Below, in pieces: positions 56,268-64,000 of a stretch of DNA of 64,000 nt. The stretch is from CAYZGU01 sp964478165 (GTDB lineage Bacteria > Poribacteria > WGA-4E > JAJDTR01): the NCBI GenBank assembly GCA_964478165.1, contig CAYZGU010000022.1, positions 1 to 64,000 of the forward strand. The letters are read 5' to 3'. The stretch's first letter is position 1, and every line of letters starts with the position of its first letter. Below the pieces are notes generated by a model. It did no database searches. It saw only the letters and a program-made list of their open reading frames with translations, and was not told the DNA's origin. Both the position numbers and the translations under genes were made by a program.

Positions 56268-58055
56268 ATGAATAGCGCGTCTGCAAATCAGAATAGAAAG
56301 TTCTATCTCTTTGGATTGCTCGTGGTTTACGTTTTCCTGGCGATTTCCCCTGTCTTTGCGCAACAAGGCGACGTGACCGATGACGAATATCGTTCCTTTC
56401 CAAAGATTGGGAGTCGGAATGCGGCATGGATTGCGGCCCAACTACATTTGCTGTTTGGATCCTTTATCTTGGGAGTACCGATGTTTGCTGTCGTCATTGA
56501 GTTTGTCGGAGTCAAGACGAGGGATAAACGATACGACAAAATGGCGAAAGAATTCATAAAGTTGTGCTTAGGTGCTTTCTCCACGACTGCCCTCATGGGC
56601 GGCGTGCTCGTTTTCGTCCTTATCTGGTGCTATCCGCAGGTGATGAACAAGATGACGGGAATCTTTGGTCCGACCATGATTTTCTACGTGTTCTTGTTCT
56701 TTGGGGAGACGTTTACACTGTATCTCTACTCATATGGTTGGGACAAGATGCAGAATCATAAAGGATGGCACCTGTTTTTGGGTGTTCTTCTGAATGTGTT
56801 TGGTACGGCCATTATGTTTGTGTCCAACGCTTGGCTCACCTACCAGACGAGTCCTGCAATTATGGACGCCGGTCATAATGTGATTTCGCTTCATGACGAT
56901 GCTGGTCAATTCATCGGTACAACTTGGCAGGCAGTCAACAATTTTACTTGGATGCCAATCAACATTCACCGGCTCATTGGTAATGTGGCGTTTGGCGGAG
57001 CGATCGTTGGAGCGTATTCTGCGTTTCGCTTCCTTGTGGCGAATACGCAAGAGGAAAAGGCGCATTACGACTGGATGGGATATACGGGCAACTTCATAGC
57101 GCTATGCGGCTTGATTCCGTTGCCGTTTGCGGGCTACTGGTTGGGACGCGAAATCTACATGTTTAACCAGACGATGGGAATCAACATGATGGGTAGTTTG
57201 TTCTCCTGGTTGTTCATTATTCAGGCAGTGATGATTGGAGTGCTCTTCATCGGTGCTAATTACTATCTTTGGTCTGGGATGACTCGTATTGAAGGTGGCG
57301 AAAAATTCGCCCGCTACCGCCCCTACATGGTGGCAATTATCGTGCTGTGCGTTGCAGTCTGGATGACTCCGCGCACCCTGATAATGACTCCAAAAGAGTT
57401 GGCAGCAATCGGTGGTCCAAATCACCCCTTGGTCGGATTCTTCGGTTTGATGACGGCAAAAAACACGGTTGTCAACATTATCATCTTGACCACGTTCCTG
57501 AGTTTCATGTTTTACCGTCGATCGGGTAAATCGCCTACTGCGAGTTGGGGGAAGGCTGGCAACGTTATCATTGCCATTATCTTTGCGCTGGCTGTTACCG
57601 TAATCGTTGCCATTGGCATTGCAGGCTTCCGGGTTCCCAGCGATCTACGTGTCAACATCCTTACACCTATACAGGTGCTAATCGCGTTGGGAGTAATGGT
57701 TTCCGTGACAGTCATCGATCTCTTTATGTACCGCAAAGCAATGCGTGCAAGCGACATCAGGTGGGGGCAGATGTCGGACAGATCTCAATACGTTCTCATA
57801 TTGCTAGCAATCACTTTCACATCGCTGATGGGTCTAATGGGTTATGCACGATCGGGATTACGTGAAAATTGGCATATTTTCGGCGTTATGCCAGACACAT
57901 CAGCCGAGTCTTTTACACCTCCACTAGCGGAGGCCGTCAATGTGATTGCGATCATCATGGTGATATTTTTCGCACTCGTGTCTTTCATTTTCTGGATTGG
58001 TTTGTGGGGTGAGAAGAAACAAGTGGAGCCGGTGGTCGGAACTAGTGATAGTTAG
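56268..58055 (+). CDS. CydA-like cytochrome bd subunit I without CydB
   Basis: The protein (595 aa) has a signal/TM segment (about 11-31) and then about ten to twelve TM helices like CydA. H60 in AAQLHLLFGSF corresponds to E. coli CydA H19. The GETF-x6-YGWDKM stretch with E147 corresponds to the E107 region, S-N-A-W matches N-G-W, and H234 in NIHRLIGNVAFGGA corresponds to H186. I do not find the large quinol-binding Q loop or the GRQPW motif, and the residue equivalent to E99 appears to be Phe. No CydB follows: the next gene is a diheme cytochrome c. Published surveys describe CydA families lacking quinol sites in several phyla, and this is a candidate member. A redox partner of cytochrome c or cupredoxin type is inferred. 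Confidence 0.85.
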   Translation: MNSASANQNRKFYLFGLLVVYVFLAISPVFAQQGDVTDDEYRSFPKIGSRNAAWIAAQLHLLFGSFILGVPMFAVVIEFVGVKTRDKRYDKMAKEFIKLCLGAFSTTALMGGVLVFVLIWCYPQVMNKMTGIFGPTMIFYVFLFFGETFTLYLYSYGWDKMQNHKGWHLFLGVLLNVFGTAIMFVSNAWLTYQTSPAIMDAGHNVISLHDDAGQFIGTTWQAVNNFTWMPINIHRLIGNVAFGGAIVGAYSAFRFLVANTQEEKAHYDWMGYTGNFIALCGLIPLPFAGYWLGREIYMFNQTMGINMMGSLFSWLFIIQAVMIGVLFIGANYYLWSGMTRIEGGEKFARYRPYMVAIIVLCVAVWMTPRTLIMTPKELAAIGGPNHPLVGFFGLMTAKNTVVNIIILTTFLSFMFYRRSGKSPTASWGKAGNVIIAIIFALAVTVIVAIGIAGFRVPSDLRVNILTPIQVLIALGVMVSVTVIDLFMYRKAMRASDIRWGQMSDRSQYVLILLAITFTSLMGLMGYARSGLRENWHIFGVMPDTSAESFTPPLAEAVNVIAIIMVIFFALVSFIFWIGLWGEKKQVEPVVGTSDS

Positions 58056-58084
58056 GCTTTAAATGTGGATAGGATGGTTTCGGA

Positions 58085-59563
58085 ATGATTATTAGGACAA
58101 TATCCTTGGTTGTCATGATAGTAAGTTTTGTTGCTTATCTTGCGAAAGCTCCTGCATTTCCTATCGCTGACGCAAATATCCTTCCGTGCTCCGCATGGTT
58201 CTTTATCTCTGCACTGGCGAATGTTATCTTATGGCAGCGTGTGATGAAATTGCTCTCCTTTTCGCTGTTGGTAATATGGCTCTATGCGTTCGCTGCCAGT
58301 GTGGTTCCTGAAACGTCTACAGCACAACTCGATGCGAGTAGTGTGGAGCGAACAGTTGAAGCGTATATCGAGGCTGGAGAAGCAATTTTCTACGGCAAAG
58401 GAAAATGCCATACCTGTCATACGGTTGACCCGTCTGCACCGAAAAGTCGGTGTCCGGATTTAACGGATGTCGGCTTGCGAGCCGCGACGCGGCGTCCAGG
58501 GATGACAGCAAAGGAGTATTTGATAGAGGCAACGTACGAACCGCATAAATTTCTCGTTCCTGGCTACGGGAATATCATGCCTCCGGTCTGGAAGGCACCG
58601 ATAAGTCTTTCTAATCCAGAGATTGAGATGGTAATTGCATTTCTACAAGGCCAAGGTGCGGACGTCGATCTGACGCCATTTCGACCGCCGGTCGATACCG
58701 CCAGCGAGGTGACAGATTTCGAAGTGTTGCCTCCACTTCTCACTGGTGACGTTGAGCGTGGTAAGACGGTTTTTGTCAGTGGAGCGAAATGTATCGCATG
58801 CCATGAAGTTAATGGCCTTGTTAAACCCTCAGCTCAAGTATTTGATGACGTCGTTGAAGTTGTCGCTGCACCGGATTTGACCGAGATTTCAGGGATGAAT
58901 AGCCTGCGATATATCGAAGAGTCAATTCTTAAGCCGAACGAGCAGATTGTGAGCGGATACGGCGCTGTTACGGTGCGAACCGGTGGCGGCTCAATTCAGG
59001 GGAGGCTCCTTTCCCAGGATAATGAACAGATTGTCGTCCGATCAAAGGACCAAGAACATACAATTCAATTGAGTGAGTTTGATCCAGAGCCAATTGAAAA
59101 TCTCGATAATCTAAAGGAGCGAGGCTATTTTTGGATTAGCGTGACCTTAGCTGGAACAGAGACTTCGATAAGTGGTGATTTTATCGAAGATGACGAAGAA
59201 AATATTACCGTACAGGTTGGCTCCGAGATGAAAACGGTTTCTAAGTCGAATGTGAAGGTCCAGGCGACTGTGGTTGACTTCGACGAGTACGTTACCGTTG
59301 GCGAGCTGGTGTCTGAGAATGAGGACGAGATTACGTTAAATGTTGACGGTGAGGAACAGACCATTGATAAATTCGATATTGACGAAGGGCCGACGTACAG
59401 TCGCGCTTACGGCAAGCGACTTGATGTGATTTCCCCAATGCCGGACAATTTTCCCTTACTGCTGTCTGTCGCCGACATGAGTGATTTGCTCGCATTTATG
59501 TCAACGCTAACTGGAACGATTGATGAAACCGCGGTTCAGAGTGAAGCTCCGCTGAAGGAATAG
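58085..59563 (+). CDS. membrane-anchored diheme cytochrome c
   Basis: The protein (492 aa) starts with two to three TM helices (about 4-20, 33-50, 55-73) and has two C-x2-C-H sites, C108-C111-H112 and C236-C239-H240. A region after the second heme (about 290-450) is beta-rich, made of repeated short strands (for example G-R-L-L-S-Q-D-N-E-Q-I-V-V and G-E-L-V-S-E-N-E-D-E-I-T-L), before a final class I-like helix with SPMPDNFPLL. Similar beta inserts occur in PVC-type cytochromes. It is 29 bp after the CydA-like gene and probably its partner. Confidence 0.85.
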   Translation: MIIRTISLVVMIVSFVAYLAKAPAFPIADANILPCSAWFFISALANVILWQRVMKLLSFSLLVIWLYAFAASVVPETSTAQLDASSVERTVEAYIEAGEAIFYGKGKCHTCHTVDPSAPKSRCPDLTDVGLRAATRRPGMTAKEYLIEATYEPHKFLVPGYGNIMPPVWKAPISLSNPEIEMVIAFLQGQGADVDLTPFRPPVDTASEVTDFEVLPPLLTGDVERGKTVFVSGAKCIACHEVNGLVKPSAQVFDDVVEVVAAPDLTEISGMNSLRYIEESILKPNEQIVSGYGAVTVRTGGGSIQGRLLSQDNEQIVVRSKDQEHTIQLSEFDPEPIENLDNLKERGYFWISVTLAGTETSISGDFIEDDEENITVQVGSEMKTVSKSNVKVQATVVDFDEYVTVGELVSENEDEITLNVDGEEQTIDKFDIDEGPTYSRAYGKRLDVISPMPDNFPLLLSVADMSDLLAFMSTLTGTIDETAVQSEAPLKE

Positions 59564-59595
59564 CGGCGGCTGTGGAATAAGGAGAGTGAGCAATT

Positions 59596-60381
59596 ATGAA
59601 GAAAACATTGCTTTTCACCAAGTGCTTGATACTATTCCTCGTGCTTTGGCTCTTTTTAAAATTTTTCATTGGTGGTGTCTGGTCTGTGCCCTTACCCGGT
59701 AGCATTATTGGGATGTATGTCGGCTTGATTGTCCTCGCTATCTTGGTACACGTGTCGGTCGAAGATGAGAAATTCCGTGAGTTTCTGCGTCCTATAAAGG
59801 AAACTTTGGCGGATGACGATAAAAAGACGCGGCGTACTGTGATCTTTGTTCTGATTCCCTTACTGCTACTTGGTTTTACATTCTCGAAGGTTTCTACGAA
59901 GACCGACCCGCCGGCAGTGTTGCGAACTGCGCATCCGGCGCCGCCCGATGAATTAACGTACCGCGACACCATACTCGGCATCACACAAGAAGTTGAGAAC
60001 CCCTTCCGTCATCTAGCAAAGGACAACAAAGACGCGTTCGATGCACACGTAGAAAATGGGAGCCGAGTCTATTACCAAAATTGTTTTTTTTGTCACGGAG
60101 ATCATCTCGACGGACAGGGGCATTTTGCACATGGTTTCAAGCCAACTGTGCCTCCAGCGAATTTTCAAGATCCGGGCATCATACCAAATTTTCAGGAATC
60201 GTTTCTGTTCTGGCGCATTGCCAAAGGTGGTCCTGGGCTTCCGCCCGCGGCGACTCCATGGGATTCGGCAATGCCCGTATGGGAGAACTATCTGACGCAA
60301 GAAGAGATTTGGGACGTGATTCTTTTTTTATCGGAATATACCGGTTTTCAACCCCGGACATTTGGTGGGGAAGCACACTAG
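59596..60381 (+). CDS. three-TM monoheme cytochrome c
   Basis: The protein (261 aa) has three TM helices (about 8-26, 33-53, 80-98), then a periplasmic domain with one heme site C-F-F-C-H (C163, C166, H167). The domain continues with GDHLDGQGHFA and a candidate axial Met in AMPVWENYLT. A domain of this type with several TM helices is unusual for a simple cytochrome c and suggests a structural subunit of the oxidase-like complex. AAGGAG lies before the ATG. It is 32 bp after the diheme gene. Confidence 0.88.
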   Translation: MKKTLLFTKCLILFLVLWLFLKFFIGGVWSVPLPGSIIGMYVGLIVLAILVHVSVEDEKFREFLRPIKETLADDDKKTRRTVIFVLIPLLLLGFTFSKVSTKTDPPAVLRTAHPAPPDELTYRDTILGITQEVENPFRHLAKDNKDAFDAHVENGSRVYYQNCFFCHGDHLDGQGHFAHGFKPTVPPANFQDPGIIPNFQESFLFWRIAKGGPGLPPAATPWDSAMPVWENYLTQEEIWDVILFLSEYTGFQPRTFGGEAH

Positions 60382-60414
60382 ATTATGGTGCTTTGGTGTT
60401 TAAGGAATTCTGGC

Positions 60415-62154
60415 ATGAATTTCAACTGGAAATATACTGCAATCATACTGACGAGTCTTTTCGGGTTTTGCTGTGGGCTTATATCGCCTGTCCTAGCGCA
60501 GAGGCATTTAGCACCGTTGCCCTCTGAGGCTGGAAAATTACTCTATGATAAAAGTTGCGCGCACTGTCATGGTACGGAAGGTGAAGGCGACGGTTCGGCC
60601 GCAGAGAATCTGCTGCCACGGCCTAGAGATTTTACGAGGGGACTGTACAAGATTCGCTCGACAGAAAGCGGTCAGTTGCCAACGGATAGAGACCTGTTTG
60701 ATGTCATCTCAAATGGGATGCCTGGGTCATCGATGCCGGGGTGGAATGGTGTTCTGAGTGAAGCCGACCGATGGGAACTCGTCGCTCATATCAAGACTTT
60801 TTATGAAGGTTTTGAAGGAGCGTTGCCAAAGTTAATAGATCTTTCAGGTGAGATTGATTTTTCTGCGGATAGTGTGGAGAAGGGGCGGGAGCTATATAGG
60901 CAACTAGAATGTAATGCTTGTCATGGCCAAGTTGGTCGAGGAGATGGTACATCTGCACCGGATCTTACAGATGAATGGGGATTTCGAGTTTGGCCGGCGA
61001 ATTTGTGGCAGAAGTGGAATTTCAGAGGTGGTAGCACGGCTCAAGATATCTTCAAACGTTTTATCGGAGGAATCGCTGGTTCCCCGATGCCTTCTTTTAT
61101 CTCCAGTTTTCGAGTTGGATTGTCGGATGCAGAGTCCGGACGAATGACGGATCTCGAGATAAAAATGGATAGTGAGGATCTCTCAGATGCCGAACAAGTG
61201 GAATATGAAGGACTCGAGGAGAAACTCTACGCGTTCGAGGATATTATGCTCAAGGTGGAAGAGGACGAGGAGCTGACACCTGAAGAACAAGGCAAACTGA
61301 AGATAGCCCTAATACCAATCTTTGAAAAGAGCTGGCACATCGCGAACTATGTGAAGTCCCTTGGTCCCCGAATTCAACCGGAACCAGCAAGTGGTGACAA
61401 GGTATTGCGATCCCAATATCGATTAGGCGCTCTGCCCCGTATGGGTGATGAAGCGTGGCGCGAAATCGAAGATGCAAGCTACCACCCCCTTGTCGGCCAG
61501 GTCCTTATTGAACCCCGACAGTTTAATCCGTCAATCGATTCCGTTACCGCGAAATCGTTTTATAACGATAATGAGATTGCGTTTCTATTTTCCTGGGACG
61601 ATAGGACTAAATCTGTGCCAACGGTGGACAGCGAAACTGGTGAAACCTTTCAAGATGCGATTTCTATTCAGTTTCCAGTGAAAGTGCCTGAAGGGCCGAT
61701 GGATGCAAAGCCTTACTTTGTTTTTGGTGATCGGCGTCCTGTTTACCTCTGGCATTGGATGGTTGGGGAGCCTCACTCAGTCATCGAGATGAATGCAAAA
61801 GGCATTGATAATGCCACAGCCCAAACGCTCCAAACGCCCATCCAGGTTGAAAGCTTGTACGAAGATGGACGATACCTCTTATGGGTTAAGAGATCTTTGG
61901 GCACTGATGACAAACGGGATCTTCAGTTTTCCCGGGGAATTTTCATCCCCATCGCTTTCTCCGTGTGGGATGGGTCTAATGGCGATGTGAAAACAAAGCG
62001 CGCCATTTCAACTTGGTATAGTTTTGTACTAGAACCAGTTCCATCGAGTAAAAGGTTCGTTTATCCTCCAGTTGTTGCCCTGATTTCCGTTGGAATCCTT
62101 TTTGCGTTAAAGGGTGGTGTTCGGAGAAGGCAAAATACAAATAGCACAAAGTAA
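60415..62154 (+). CDS. diheme cytochrome c fused to an EB_dh/cytochrome c-552-like heme domain
   Basis: The protein (579 aa) has a signal peptide (cleavage near residue 28, VLAQ), two class I cytochrome c domains (C48-C51-H52 and C166-C169-H170), and an acidic hinge. A region from about 330 to 545 resembles the ethylbenzene-dehydrogenase-gamma/NxrC/cytochrome c-552 heme-binding fold (AFLFSWDDRT, YLWHWMVGEPH). The C terminus has one TM helix (about 552-570) and a basic tail. The frame extends upstream to an ATG at 60385, but AAGGA eight bases before the ATG at 60415 fixes the start. In the known enzymes that fold binds heme b via Met/Lys and works with molybdoproteins, none of which occurs here. 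Confidence 0.88.
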   Translation: MNFNWKYTAIILTSLFGFCCGLISPVLAQRHLAPLPSEAGKLLYDKSCAHCHGTEGEGDGSAAENLLPRPRDFTRGLYKIRSTESGQLPTDRDLFDVISNGMPGSSMPGWNGVLSEADRWELVAHIKTFYEGFEGALPKLIDLSGEIDFSADSVEKGRELYRQLECNACHGQVGRGDGTSAPDLTDEWGFRVWPANLWQKWNFRGGSTAQDIFKRFIGGIAGSPMPSFISSFRVGLSDAESGRMTDLEIKMDSEDLSDAEQVEYEGLEEKLYAFEDIMLKVEEDEELTPEEQGKLKIALIPIFEKSWHIANYVKSLGPRIQPEPASGDKVLRSQYRLGALPRMGDEAWREIEDASYHPLVGQVLIEPRQFNPSIDSVTAKSFYNDNEIAFLFSWDDRTKSVPTVDSETGETFQDAISIQFPVKVPEGPMDAKPYFVFGDRRPVYLWHWMVGEPHSVIEMNAKGIDNATAQTLQTPIQVESLYEDGRYLLWVKRSLGTDDKRDLQFSRGIFIPIAFSVWDGSNGDVKTKRAISTWYSFVLEPVPSSKRFVYPPVVALISVGILFALKGGVRRRQNTNSTK

Positions 62155-62172
62155 TCTCGAAGGAGTACTCTT

Positions 62173-62958
62173 ATGAATTTTCAGATTGGTTCAATTCTAG
62201 CTTTATTTATTACTAGTGTTTTCGTCACGAATGCGAGTGCTGCCGGAGGCGGTGATTCTACCGATTCCCTGGTTTTTCCGGCATCATATAAGGTTGTAAG
62301 TGTTTCAGACGGTGGTACAATCACGGGGGTGGTGAGTTTTATAGGTGATGCTCCTGAGTTAAAGAACCTCGAGATTACGAAAGACGTGAAAGTTTGCGGC
62401 AAGACGCACAAGCATGATGAATCCCTAATTGTTGGCGACGGGAATGCTCTAAAGGATGCCATCGTATATCTAATGGATATTTCGTCAGGGGCCGGTTTTC
62501 CTGAGGATCCAAAAACGAAGTATGAAATCGATCAGGAGGGCTGTCAGTTTGCCCCTCATGTCAACTTGCTACCGCTTGGCCAGAAGCTGACCATGCTCAA
62601 CACGGATCGAATAATGCATAATATCCACATTTTCAGTGAGGTTAACAAGGCGTATAACAAGGCTCAACCCAAAACCCGCCGGAAGATGCGACTACCGAAA
62701 GTCACGAAGGCTGAAGGACCTGTGGCGATTAAGTGTGACGTCCATGGTTGGATGAAGGGTTGGATTACGTACATTCCACATCCCTATTTTTCGATTAGTG
62801 ACGAAAACGGGAAGTACAAAATCGAAAATGTACCCGCGGGCACTTATAAACTGGGCTATTGGCAGGAATCTTGTGGTACAAACAAGGATGCCCCGGTGTC
62901 CGTTACCGTGGAGAGTGGGGAAGTTGTTACACAGAATCTGGCGTTGGCACTTCAATGA
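62173..62958 (+). CDS. second amicyanin-type cupredoxin protein
   Basis: The protein (261 aa) is a paralogue of the 55404 gene. It has a signal peptide (about 1-24), a beta domain beginning T-I-T-G-V-V-S-F-I-G-D-A-P, and copper ligands at H149 (H-N-I-H), C188, H191 and M194 (C-D-V-H-G-W-M). The C-terminal region is a carboxypeptidase-regulatory-like strand set (YKIENVPAGTYKL). AAGGAG seven bases before the ATG fixes the start. It is 18 bp after the EB_dh-type gene and ends the cluster. It likely carries electrons between the cytochromes. Confidence 0.87.
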   Translation: MNFQIGSILALFITSVFVTNASAAGGGDSTDSLVFPASYKVVSVSDGGTITGVVSFIGDAPELKNLEITKDVKVCGKTHKHDESLIVGDGNALKDAIVYLMDISSGAGFPEDPKTKYEIDQEGCQFAPHVNLLPLGQKLTMLNTDRIMHNIHIFSEVNKAYNKAQPKTRRKMRLPKVTKAEGPVAIKCDVHGWMKGWITYIPHPYFSISDENGKYKIENVPAGTYKLGYWQESCGTNKDAPVSVTVESGEVVTQNLALALQ

Positions 62959-63536
62959 ATTGGGGATGTCTCATCGCAGCGGCTCCTATGCTACGACCGT
63001 TTTCCGTCCCGGATGTCTTACGGGTTAATTCAGGTCTTTCAGTTCTTCAAGGCAAATGAGACGGCTATCTTTGAAAATTGCCGTCAGTTGCTGATACTGT
63101 TTCAAAGTGCAATTTGTAATTTTAAGGAATAGCTTTTCGCCAAAGAAGGAAGTGAAGGCCCGTAGGCAATCTAAATCGAAGTGTTAAAATGTCCTTTATG
63201 CGGTTGGATTGTCGTGGCTTGGTGACGGAGTAGAGAATATAGGCTTGGTGGGGTACCCATCTCAGTGGATTCTCCTCAGAGACGTGCTGTTGACGTTGGA
63301 ATGATTGTTTGGTTGGGCGAATCGGGTGTGTGGCTATTGCGCAGCTTTTCGGCAAGTTGGTGCGGAACGGACACCGAGAATGATGGGCTGATTGATTTTT
63401 ATGACCACTGATGAGAAATTGGACCTTCCGCACTCTTAATAGGTGCTGAGGCGCGGGAGAAAGCGCGGTTTGAGCTCTATGTCGTTCCATCGCATTCGTG
63501 TTTTTTAACCAAGTTAAGGTGAGACGCGGAGGGTTG
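62959..63536. other. intergenic region after the cluster
   Basis: A weak stem (GACGGC with GCCGTC, about 63061-63086) lies here without a T-run. A 123-codon minus-strand frame (63122-63490) is Arg/His/Gln-rich with no domain, so I do not call it. The promoter of the ABC gene should lie at its right end. Confidence 0.4.
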
Positions 63537-64000
63537 ATGTGTGATGAAAAGCGTGTTGATGTCGAAGGTCTATTTCATTCCTATGGTAATCGACAAGCGC
63601 TTGTCGATGTGACGTTTAGCGTAGCCGCGAGAGAGATTGTCGGGTTTCTTGGACCAAATGGTGGTGGGAAGACATCCCTTTTCAACATTCTTACAACACT
63701 CGCTCCAATAAGGGAAGGCACCGTTCGTCTGCTTGGACGCGATCTTGCCGACGAAGCAAGTAGCGTGAGGCGGTATTTGGGTGTTGTATTCCAGTCGCCT
63801 AGCCTAGATTCAAGTCTCAGTGTGTCTGAGAATCTACGCCACCATGGAAATCTCTATGGCCTTTCAGGTCGCAGTTTGAAGCGGCGGATTGACGAAGTGC
63901 TTGAACAGTTTGATATTGTGGACCGAGCGAAGGACATGGTTCAAACCTTGTCTGGCGGACTTCAACGCCGTGCCGAGCTGGCGAAGGCTATTCTACACCG
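63537..64000 (+). CDS. ABC transporter ATP-binding protein, partial (runs off the right edge)
   Basis: The frame opens at ATG 63537 with GGAGGG four bases before and is unbroken to the window end (154 codons). It shows Walker A GPNGGGKTS, the Q-loop V-V-F-Q-S-P and the ABC signature LSGGLQRRAELAKAI. Such sequences with V-F-Q-S-P and G-L-S-G-R belong to the NodI/NatA/NosF type of ABC-2 exporters. Location next to a copper- and heme-protein cluster makes a role in assembly of those proteins conceivable, but the visible sequence does not show it. Confidence 0.9.
   Translation, partial: MCDEKRVDVEGLFHSYGNRQALVDVTFSVAAREIVGFLGPNGGGKTSLFNILTTLAPIREGTVRLLGRDLADEASSVRRYLGVVFQSPSLDSSLSVSENLRHHGNLYGLSGRSLKRRIDEVLEQFDIVDRAKDMVQTLSGGLQRRAELAKAILH

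Noticed and set aside
60385..60414. Earlier ATG start for the EB_dh-type cytochrome
   Set aside because: The ATG at 60415 has AAGGA eight bases upstream and gives a clean signal peptide.
63122..63490. 122-codon minus-strand frame between the cluster and the ABC gene
   Set aside because: Arg/His/Gln-rich translation with no domain, no ribosome site, and position at a promoter region of the next gene.

Overview
The window looks like chromosomal DNA of an uncultured Gram-negative-type bacterium with about 46-48% GC by eye. Signs of an outer membrane or periplasm include a lipoprotein signal, a PpiD/SurA-like foldase and many periplasmic c-type cytochromes. A b6-type cytochrome split into two genes, a fused alpha/beta glycyl-tRNA synthetase, a metacaspase and a 1201-residue HEAT-repeat lipoprotein fit lineages such as Planctomycetota, Poribacteria or Latescibacterota. 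I cannot place it more precisely without a search. TTG and GTG starts with good Shine-Dalgarno sites are common. I see no insertion sequence, phage gene, CRISPR array or rRNA. One tRNA gene (Pro, anticodon CGG) is present.

Layout. 1-14.6 kb: scattered metabolic genes (a PPP-like phosphatase, a TPR protein, two aminotransferases, a TIGR01777-type epimerase, lysA and a degenerate ThDP-dependent enzyme) separated by 2-2.6 kb stretches without recognisable genes. 14.6-25.8 kb: a minus-strand housekeeping run, phoH-ybeY-corC, then tRNA-Pro, recO, fused glyQS, a HEAT-repeat lipoprotein and a small membrane protein. 27-35 kb: tatD, a small winged-helix-like protein, maf, a PpiD-like foldase, an OGG-type DNA glycosylase whose start is disrupted by a 5-bp tandem repeat, a coiled-coil protein and a glycosyltransferase. 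36-43.6 kb (minus): recD2, thrC behind a strong intrinsic terminator, an unknown protein and a secreted metacaspase. 44-49 kb: sbcD-sbcC.

49.2-63 kb: the most notable region, an eleven-gene plus-strand respiratory cluster behind a good sigma70-type promoter. It encodes a Rieske protein, a b6-type cytochrome b (with the Cys that binds heme ci in b6f complexes), a subunit-IV-like protein, an octaheme membrane-anchored cytochrome c, a monoheme cytochrome c, an amicyanin-type cupredoxin, a CydA-like cytochrome bd subunit with no CydB partner, a diheme cytochrome c, a three-TM monoheme cytochrome c, a diheme/EB_dh-type cytochrome and a second cupredoxin. I infer a quinol-to-periplasm electron chain: the Rieske/b6 module oxidises quinol, multiheme cytochromes and cupredoxins carry electrons, and the CydA-like protein is a candidate terminal unit that may take electrons from cytochrome c or cupredoxin rather than quinol. 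An ABC transporter ATPase begins at 63537 and runs off the right edge.
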